DNA from: Mytilus edulis | Taxonomy: Eukaryota > Mollusca > Bivalvia > Mytilida > Mytilidae | Direction: 5' to 3' | DNA: 64,000 bases | NCBI RefSeq assembly: GCF_963676685.1 | Contig: NC_092356.1 | Span: 48,385,601 to 48,449,600 of the forward strand | Shown here: in pieces, positions 56,566 to 64,000 of the stretch | How the letters are laid out: each line of letters starts with the position of its first letter | How positions within the stretch are numbered: position 1 is the stretch's first letter | Made by a program: the position numbers and the translations under genes | Notes under the pieces: generated by a model | The model's input: only the letters and a program-made list of their open reading frames with translations | Database searches by the model: none | Told to the model about the DNA's origin: nothing

Positions 56566-59500
56566 CTGCAATTACATAAAAAAATGTTAAAAGTTTGCTG
56601 TCATATTCAGTTTATTGTTTCATCTATATTTCAATCAACTTCTTATACATACAGGAGAAAGATCATTAATATTGTAGCCCCAAAAATAGTAAAGTGTGTT
56701 ATAAATTGCCTGTTCCCAAAAATTAGGGCTTTTCTTTTTCTTCAATAGTTTTCATCATGATGTTCTTAGAACTGTTGTTTTAAATGTAAAACTTTCATTA
56801 GCGTTTGTACATACATAGAAGGTTTATGGTTGTATGTCATCAGCAAATTTGCAAACACACATGTTAAAACAAGTCATAGCTGGGTTTTTTTTTATCATCA
56901 TCCATGGTCACAAAAACACTTTATATAAATAGTGCAAATTAGACTTCTTACTTTAGAAATAAAACACAACAACTTTCACAAAGTGAACAGCAAACAGACA
57001 AATCAAATCAAAATAGTATCATAACAACAACAGTTTGCCCTAAATGAACCCTTAACAAAATCATCTACATTTTAAATACCAATATTTAAAAAAAAAAATA
57101 TTACCTCCCCTTCCCAGAAGATTTGTTGCATTTAGTGTCATTATAAATAGATTTAAAATCACTAGCTTGAAAACAACGTTTTTCATTAAAGTGTAGCTAT
57201 CTCAGTTCAGCAACTGTCATATGCATGTAAAAGATGAATCCTGTGTTATTTTCATGCTACTAGTGTTGGCCATTCTTTCTTAATAATATCATGACTATTA
57301 ATTTATCTAATCAGGCTAATATGAATGCATTTTATTATCAGAGTACTCTGCAATAAACTATTTTTCACAAAACCTATCAGGAATCAGATTCTCTAATTGT
57401 TTTGGTTCTACATTGTACCTTGGACTTTAAAATTCTTACAAAAAGTGCTCAAAATTTGCTGTCTTCCGAATAGTATTTGCAGATGAAATAAGTCAGATAA
57501 CTTTTCGCAAGAAGACTTCTGATGTGCAATGTAAGCACAGTCCTTTAATTTTTCAAATTTCAAATGAAAATCTACATTGAATAAATTTTATATGATAGTA
57601 GCATTTTTTTCTTACATGTTGTTAAAGGGAGATAATAAAGATTTTCCAAATTAATACAAAGTAGGAAATTTCTTGACGCAATCAAGTTTTTCCTTTTTTT
57701 TTTTATATGAACACTACAAGTAAACAAATAAAGTTCTAAATGCTTTATTGATACATTATTTATGTTGAATTCTTAGTTTGGATTTTGTTACAGATGGTTA
57801 CTTAGATATAGTTATCAAGTTATCAAACAAAACCAACTGAAATAGACGTGACCAATTTCAATAGAATTAATATTTGTTGATTAAATATATCTTGATTAAA
57901 ACACCAGTATTTAGATATACATTTCCACATATTTAACTCACAGCATGCCATTATTAAACTTTATCATTCCTAGAAATAAGCACAGAACCATCACACCAGT
58001 GTAAGTGCATGTATGTGTTACCTTGGAGTTTGGTATTCTAACATCACACCAGTGTCAGTGCATGTATGTGTTACCTTACAGTTTGGTATTCTAACATCAC
58101 ACCAGTGTCAGTGCATGTATGTGTTACCTTAGAGTTTGGTATTCTACATGTAACATCACACCAGTGTCAGTGCATGTATGTGTTACCTTAGAGTTTGGTA
58201 TTCTAACATCACACCAGTGTCAGTGCATGTATGTGTTACCTTAGAGTTTGGTATTCTAACATCACACCATCTTCCATCAATCATGTGCCTCTGTGTCATA
58301 CATTTAACTTGGGATTCATAGTCGCCAAACCGAATGAAACCAAAACCTTTAGATAGTCCACTTTTAGGATCTTTCTTCACCTGAATTGAAAATAAAATAT
58401 AGATAGATTAATACAATGAATTGTAAAATATATAATGAATTTTGATTTCTGTTTTAGGGGGAAGCTTACACATTATTTGCATCTGTTATGTTCCACATAC
58501 ACATAAATGTCTAAATATTTTGGAAATTTAAGTACCGTTATACAGTGTAAGTTTTTTGCTGTCTGCCGCCTGAAGAGGAATATATGACAGATTTCTAATG
58601 CTTTAAAAACACAGAAAGATCAAGAGTTATCTCCCTTGTTACAATAACTCTATTATCTCCCTTGTTCAAAGAAGCTTTATCATTGTGGAAATGAACTCAA
58701 CTGCATCAAACTTTTTGACATAACCAAAAAGATGTTTTACTAGACAAGTCAATAATGGTATTCATGTGTACATACTATGATACATGTACTACAAAACTTA
58801 ACTTTCACGGAATAACTTGTTCATGCTTTTTAATGTTTTGATATCATAAACACAAGTATAATCTCTCATTATGCTCATACCGGTAATAATATAATTAAAT
58901 AATAAAATCTATACAGAACATGTTATTTATCAAATATAGTAAAGTTTGTCCTACTAGCATGTAAATATACAAGGAACGGAACGAAAAACAAAGCTCTCCA
59001 AGCGTTTCTGTTGTTTTATACAATGTAGCTAGTGTACAATTTTTAATATTTTCAGACAATAAACATACATGTACATGACATACAATGTATATATCTGTAT
59101 ATTATTTTATCCTGAATTAAGGTAGCACAATACAAAGATTTTTTTACTTCCAATCACTAACCTTTGAAATGCTGTAACTTTCTTATGAATGCATAGAAAA
59201 TAATAAAAGAGGTATACATAGATAGATAAAAGATTAATCTTTTAAATGAATGCAATATTTTTATTATGCAATCATTATGTCATCAATTATTATGTAATTA
59301 GTGGCAAAATCTGGGTAAGTTCACTTGAATGAATTTAGCTCTATCATCTCTTTAACTATACAGAAAATTTTAACGAAATCTTAATCAACACATCATGGGC
59401 TTCAAAAGGGTGTCTCAGATTGTCTCTATGGTATTCCATTCTCTCATAAATCTCTAATTAGTGTAAACATCCTAACCACATAAATGAAGATAATGTTTAA

Positions 59501-62500
59501 GTAGGTGTAAAATTTGTTCTATACATTCTATCTGAAATCTGAGACACCCTTTTGTAGATAATGGCCATAGGAACAACATATAATAAAATCAACCCTCTAG
59601 GGATACCTATGCAGAAGCTAATTTCATTTGAAAGTGGAAATTTGGTGAAAAATATTTAAGACACAGTTAACATTATAATTGGTTACATAATTGTTGCATG
59701 ATACTAACATTGCATTAATTTGAAAGAGTAATCTGTTAGCTATCCAAAACTACCACTTTTATAAATTTTCAAGCATTATTAAGAAAGTTACAGCATTTTG
59801 AAACTTGGGAGTTGGAGTTATAAAATCTTTGTATTGTGCTACCTTAAACTTTTACACTTGATTATTTTAGAAGATCTACAAATGTATACATTTGTTAGTA
59901 TGCAAAGTGAAACCTGCAGATTGGTTTAATTTGTAATTTCATATTTGCGACATGTACATGTACAAATATAAGGATTAAATGCTTGAGATCAGCTGTGTTT
60001 GTTCTCGATGCTGTCATCAATTGGTCCTTTAATTTACGATTCATTTAACAAAAAATGTTCTCCATCACATCATTCATTCACTTGCTAGACACAAAAAGCT
60101 GCAATCATACATGTAATATACATTAAGATAATTGTTTATAATTGACAGGAAAACCTAACTAGTATTCTGTTCTGAATATAAGTTTTAAACACTTAATGTA
60201 CAAACCTGGACCATTAACAGTTCCCCAAAATTTGAAAAATATTTTCTCAGGTCTTCTTCTGTACTTTTCCATGGTAATCCTAGGACAATAAGGTCACTGC
60301 ATCTCTTTTTGTCATACATTTTCTTCCTGTTAATGACAGCATTGTCTGCATTGATTGGTTCCTGGTCCACAGCTGTTGCATGAGGTTTCTTTTTGTTTTC
60401 AGCTGAAAATACATGAAAATATTTACTTGCAATTTTACCTTGAAACATTACCCCTACAGATATCTATGAAAAGTGTTGCAGTTACTATTTGCATACATTG
60501 TACATAGAGCATAATAATCCCGGCCATGTCACAGAGAATTGACATGGCAGAAAAATACAGTAACCTCTGAGTCTCTGCATTGATCTCAGTCATGTCAAAC
60601 ACTTCAAAGTTCAATCTTTTTAAAACTTTATATCGGTTTAGTTGGCCTGTAGTCAGAGATCATTTTTAAAGACCCAAATGCAACTTAACAAGCCTAGGCT
60701 GCTGGGCCAGTGGTTAGGTGTAAAGACTGTGGAGACATCTTAGTTTTTCAGGAAAATGCAAAATTTGAACAGTGATTAGATTTTTACAAATAACAAGACT
60801 TTTGTATAATAATAAAATGAGGATCAATGCTTTTATCACCTTACACATGTTAAAATATGACAAAACTATAAGCTACATTGTTTTTGTAACATATTCGAAA
60901 CATATACACTGAAATGTTGTTTATATAAATCATGTTAATATACATGTGTATCATATTCTTTAAATCTTTTTCTACTATAATCATATCTCTAATTATCTGG
61001 TAATAACATGTACATGTATATATGTACTTCGAGATTCCGCCAGTGTAGACGCACCCCTTGAATGACTACAAGGGTACAGCGGATCCATGTACACTCCCTA
61101 AGGATTAATGGAGATGTGTCCTTTTAGATTACATTATTAACCCACCACCAGAACAATCTCCACCCCAACACCACCCAAGGGAGCTTGTAGGTCACCTAAA
61201 AGTCTGTTATTATGGTGGAGGAAGCTGAAGTATTTGGAGAGAACCACAGGGCTTCTCTGCAGCAACAGACAACCTGAAGAGATTTCAGAAGATTGATCTC
61301 CAGGTCAAGCTGGGAACAACTTTGACCTACCGAGGCCCCCCCCCCCCAAGTATCCAATCTAGTTTAAACTCCGGTCTGGAATGGATACCAGAGATGTGTG
61401 TGGGAGGGTAAAAATCACCCTACTAATGTACTGAAAATTCAACATCTCGAACCCACAAAACAGTATTAAAATTTATTATACATTTGTTATGTACATTGTA
61501 CATGTAGTATATAATAATAATTATAAAATATAATCTATAATAACTAGTGGCAGTCAACATGGTCAAGACACATTTCTGATATAATAATCTGCAGTCTAAT
61601 GGGGGTCTCATTGGGGGGTTCCGATCCCGGATCCCGCTTACTGTTTTGTCAGATTCCCGTATCCCGCTTACACTATGTACATAAGCAATTCTCATTTTTT
61701 TGTCATTTCCCGTGTCCCGCAAGACCTAATTTCCCGTTTTCACGCCACAATTATTTGACTTTCACGTGTCACGCTTACAAAAAATCGGCAATCCCGGGTC
61801 ACGCTTAGACCCCAATGAGACCCACTCTAATATCCACCTTCATACCTGAATATAAATTATTAAAATATAAATGTATACATGGTATGCACCAGTGACCTTG
61901 TGTGTATTGAAAGCAACTTTTGCAGTGTTTAAATAATGATGAATAAACTGTCAAGAAATTATGATGTAAAAGTGTACACTTCTAAGAAGCAGCTACATGT
62001 ACATGTTAACACTAAATATCTGCCTTTAACCTAAATTAAATACAGATATTTCAACATTTACATGAGTGTGTAACTTTTTACTTCTTAAATTACTTTTTTA
62101 AGTGTCTTCAATATGTTCATGATGTTATGTTGTCATGTTATGATTTTAAAGCTTAACTAAAATAAGGGATTCTGGAGTCACCTTTATACTAAGTTAGCTC
62201 AGGAAGTATTCATATCAAAATATTGAATAAATAAATAGACCAGAAACAAAAATCCCACAGAGATATAGACTGAAATATTTAAAAGCAAAACGTCAACAAT
62301 ACGGTTATCTCCCTTAGCTGTCAAACACAAAGTTTTCAACGACCTTCAATATTTTATTAAAAGTAGCATATAAATTGATACTGTAGCCAAAAATACCTAT
62401 GCAGTTATGTACAATAATGATTACTGCATCATACTGCATACTTAACTAATCAAAATTCTGTGAAAAATTCGAAAAATTAAATGATTTTGTCGAAGCGTCT

Positions 62501-62797
62501 GCTTGATGTTCGGAGGCCAACTGGGTTCCAGTTTGTAAACAATATTTGAAAACACTTACATTTAGGAAACACGGCAACATAAATCCGGTTTGCCCATTCC
62601 GTATCAGGTGGATATAATCTCCCGTCTGAAAGTCTTATGCCTCGCATAGCACCGGTATCGGGATTTCTGTATTTTAAACCACAGGCACCAGGAAACTGAG
62701 CTGACAGGGTAGACAGCAAGAGAGTTCCGTCGTCTTCGCTCGGGACTTCCATAGGCTCTTCGCCCTCCTCCTCTGCGACTTGAATATACTGACTCAT
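55795..62797 (-). CDS. TARDBP: TDP-43 (TAR DNA-binding protein), four coding exons, 448 residues
   Basis: A nuclear UG-rich-RNA-binding protein that controls splicing, RNA stability and its own level. Exons: 62,797-62,560; 60,402-60,206; 58,380-58,240; 56,565-55,795. GT/AG junctions and phases (1,0,0) give 1,347 nt including the stop. Start: ATG at 62,797, giving [20 protein letters not shown], colinear with human TDP-43. Domains: N-terminal ubiquitin-like oligomerisation domain 1-79; basic NLS-like clusters KKK (83-85) and RKKMYDKKR (105-113); RRM1 116-192 with LIVLGL and [11 protein letters not shown]2 202-270 with KVFVGRC and RAFAFVTF (237-244); low-complexity Gly/Ser/Gln/Asn/Pro tail with the conserved helix [16 protein letters not shown] (334-349) and GWG motifs near the end. 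Human is 414 residues. Oddity: exon 3's donor is repeated in the intron. Function follows from family membership. Confidence 0.97.
57997..58265. repeat. 53-bp tandem repeat of the exon 3 end and splice donor (five donors)
   Basis: GTTACCTTAGAGTTTGGTAT with the following CTAACATCACACCAGTG recurs, placing AAG|GTAACA donors (minus strand) after 58,240 (true exon end), 58,187, 58,128, 58,075 and 58,022. Spacings are 53, 59, 53 and 53 bp; the 59-bp unit has a 6-bp insertion. Each intronic unit carries a copy of the last ~28 coding bases plus about 25 bp of intron. Confidence 0.93.
58240..58380 (-). CDS. TARDBP: TARDBP exon 3 (RRM1 second half, residues 146-192)
   Basis: Acceptor TTCAATTCAG. Encodes [18 protein letters not shown] through [15 protein letters not shown]. 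Donor TCTAAG|GTAACA. The last ~28 bases and this donor are repeated four times downstream in the intron. Confidence 0.95.
59117..59847. mobile_element. 731-bp TTAA MITE in TARDBP intron 2
   Basis: TTAAGGTAGCACAATACAAA at the left is exactly inverted at the right end, and the pairing extends to AGATTTT (26 bp perfect), with more imperfect pairing inside (TGCTGTAACTTTCTTA with TAAGAAAGTTACAGCA). TTAA ends suggest a TTAA target. No coding capacity. Confidence 0.9.
60206..60402 (-). CDS. TARDBP: TARDBP exon 2 (NLS and RRM1 start, residues 80-145)
   Basis: Acceptor ATGTATTTTCAG. Runs from [12 protein letters not shown] to [15 protein letters not shown]. Donor CCAG|GTTTGT, phase 0. Confidence 0.95.
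61030..61400. other. GC-richer unassigned segment in TARDBP intron 1
   Basis: Contrasts with the AT-rich intron: GTAGACGCACCCCTTGAATG, GAACAATCTCCACCCC, a 14-base C run near 61,338. No frame, no match elsewhere in the window. Possibly a dispersed element present once here. Confidence 0.4.
61601..61825. mobile_element. 225-bp MITE with spaced TCCCG doublets, 6-bp TSD (TARDBP intron 1)
   Basis: The termini GGGGGTCTCATTGGGG and CCCCAATGAGACCCAC are inverted repeats with one mismatch. TCTAAT flanks both ends (61,595-61,600 and 61,826-61,831). The interior holds about six doublets of the type TCCCGTATCCCGC(TTAC), some changed to TCACGTGTCACGC, spaced by 35-40 bp. Same length and end pattern as 32,988-33,212. 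Frames crossing it are not genes. Confidence 0.87.
62560..62797 (-). CDS. TARDBP: TARDBP exon 1 (N-terminal domain, residues 1-79)
   Basis: Encodes the acidic start and [20 protein letters not shown]. Donor AAAT|GTAAGT, phase 1. A 78-residue frame overlapping in another phase (62,840-62,604) is a shadow. Confidence 0.96.
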
Positions 62798-62897
62798 TTC
62801 CCTTATAAATTAGACACACTTTCGGAGCATTGAGAATCAAAAATGTCTCTAATTTTGGGGTAACCCACTGTGGTCCCGAACTGAAGGTGCGCGGCGT

Positions 62898-62948
62898 ACC
62901 AAGATGGCGTCTTCTGTTGACAATTTAAGCGATACTAGCGCCATCTTT
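62898..62948. promoter_or_regulatory. Inverted pair of AAGATGGCG (YY1-like) motifs upstream of TARDBP
   Basis: AAGATGGCG is at 62,901-62,909 (+) and again on the minus strand at 62,947-62,939, 104-150 bp upstream of the TARDBP start codon. AAGATGGCGGC is the known YY1 core found near vertebrate transcription starts. Use here is inference. The + copy also opens a 15-codon ATG frame, probably meaningless. Confidence 0.5.
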
Positions 62949-62959
62949 TAGTGACCTAA

Positions 62960-63580
62960 AAAATTTAATTTTCATTTTAGAGTTGTCGTTCTTTTATCTT
63001 CAATCGGTTGTCGCTGGAATCTTTTAGAAATTTTTCTATAGTTCTATCTAAAGATTCCTTCTCAATCTGTGACTTTCAGATCTTTTAATGAATACTTGAT
63101 TAGTGCAGATGTTGACAATTTGTGGTTAACATTTTTAATAACATAAAAGATATTGACAGTAATGCTTTGTTCTTGCAAATCAGTGAATAGGGGGAGGGTA
63201 TGGCATAAACATGCGCATATCCAATACAAATTCTTTTGGTTTGCGTCCTGTTTTAATTTCTTATTGGACAGTCGATTTTAATTTTTCTTGCATATAAGTC
63301 TTTTCATTGAGATATAAGTTATTTGCTATTTAATTAGTACTTAATTGATTTTACAGAGTTTAAATGTAAAACCTCATTGAACTCTTTATGATACTAGATT
63401 ACATTAGGGTACTCAAATTGCACCTTATTTTGACATTTTTGCACCTACATTTTTTTATTTAAAGTCCACAAAAAAGTTTCCAATCTGATTTTTTATTATT
63501 ATTATTATTTGGTAGACATATCCTTATTTACTTTATATTACACCAGTCACCATTTTAATAACATGTTTAAATTTTGAATC
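62960..63580. other. Unassigned DNA upstream of TARDBP
   Basis: AT-rich; no frame, repeat or RNA gene seen before the SINE. Confidence 0.45.
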
Positions 63581-63583
63581 TAT

Positions 63584-63762
63584 ATATATATATATATATA
63601 CAACTCGTCTAAACATCAACCCAACAATGTTAGATCTGTAAATTTGCTTTCGCAAATTTTTGGTTCTTCCCTCGCCGGGATTCGAACCCATGCTACTGTG
63701 ATATCGTGACACCAAATCGCCTGCACTGCAGCCGTCCCGCTAGACCACACGACCACCTGGGC
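63584..63762 (-). mobile_element. tRNA-derived SINE
   Basis: Minus strand: a pol III A box TGGTCTAGCGGG (63,747-63,736) and B box GGTTCGAATCC (63,688-63,678) at tRNA-like spacing, then a non-tRNA body ending in a (TA)n tail (63,583-63,600). The head does not fold as a full tRNA that I can support, so this is a SINE rather than a tRNA gene. Confidence 0.8.
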
Positions 63763-63779
63763 TCTCAAAAAAAAGAGCT

Positions 63780-64000
63780 TTCGGTGGGCATGTGTTACCT
63801 TTCCACGTCAGTTTTAATCTAGCGGCGTACTACAGTACATGATATATATATATCAGTCTAAAGATTTGCACAACCGTACTGATATAAGATGTTATAATAC
63901 GAAAATGTTGTTATTAAATCGTGCTGACAAATATTTCGGCTCAACAAATGGCCTTCTTCAAGTGTCACAAGTTTTAACAATACTGATACATAATGTATAA
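63780..64000. other. Probable dispersed repeat at the window edge
   Basis: TCGTGCTGACAAATATTTCG and AACAAATGGCCTTCTTCAAG belong, from recollection, to a common mussel repeat; there is no second copy in this window to prove it. Confidence 0.35.

Noticed and set aside
62604..62840. 78-codon minus-strand frame overlapping TARDBP exon 1
   Set aside because: It is the wrong phase relative to the conserved TDP-43 N-terminus and is a shadow.
62904..62951. Short divergent coding exon starting ATGGCGTCTTC
   Set aside because: Only 15 codons before a stop with no clear donor; the ATG is explained by the AAGATGGCG motif.
63660..63765. A tRNA gene on the minus strand
   Set aside because: A and B boxes are present, but no full cloverleaf is supported, and a non-tRNA body with a (TA)n tail follows, so it is a SINE.

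Overview
This is animal nuclear DNA, most likely from a bivalve mollusc close to Mytilus. The DNA is AT-rich, genes are split by GT/AG introns, and only two are intact. Most of the rest is a dense, nested layer of transposons and dispersed repeats of kinds I associate with mussel genomes. The species call is inference; no search was run.

Both intact genes lie on the minus strand. (1) A six-exon cytochrome P450 (37,679 down to 26,334) splices in phase to 499 residues, with signal anchor, WxxxR, I-helix, ExxR, PDRF and haem-cysteine motifs. (2) TARDBP, encoding TDP-43 (62,797 down to 55,795), has four coding exons giving 448 residues: N-terminal domain, basic NLS-like stretch, two RRMs and a Gly/Ser/Gln-rich tail with the conserved helix. 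About 6.9 kb after its stop is almost free of repeats and may be a very long 3' UTR.

Layout. 1-1,233: a 734-bp direct duplication carrying a 140-bp near-perfect hairpin. 1,790-5,168: a TIR-bounded DNA transposon with a decayed coding region. 5,345-6,040: a 167-bp tandem repeat, a GACG/GACT microsatellite and a small hairpin. 6,790-9,180: a decayed gag-like ORF of a DIRS-type retroelement (minus strand), split by two younger insertions. 9,990-21,540: three diverged copies of a long repeat with nested insertions, a degenerate ~90-bp repeat, and five apparently identical 350-bp tandem units (17,626-19,430). 22,869-25,290: a broken Crypton tyrosine-recombinase element with a retrotransposon tail inserted in its ORF. 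26,334-37,679: the P450, whose introns hold an antisense Penelope-type reverse transcriptase relic and several MITEs. 39,263-40,797: a 1.5-kb TIR element. 41.6-48 kb: retroelement tails and a 5'-truncated RT whose catalytic YxDD reads YLDA. 55.8-62.8 kb: TARDBP, with two MITEs in introns. 63.58-63.76 kb: a tRNA-derived SINE.

The mobile elements share features rather than form a pathway. Many 3'-end fragments are 5'-truncated copies of two RT families present in the window, and three of them have 7-9 bp target duplications. Two 225-bp elements, one in each gene's introns, share similar termini but contain different arrays of spaced 'doublet' words. In TARDBP, the 3' end of exon 3 plus its splice donor is repeated four more times in the following intron.
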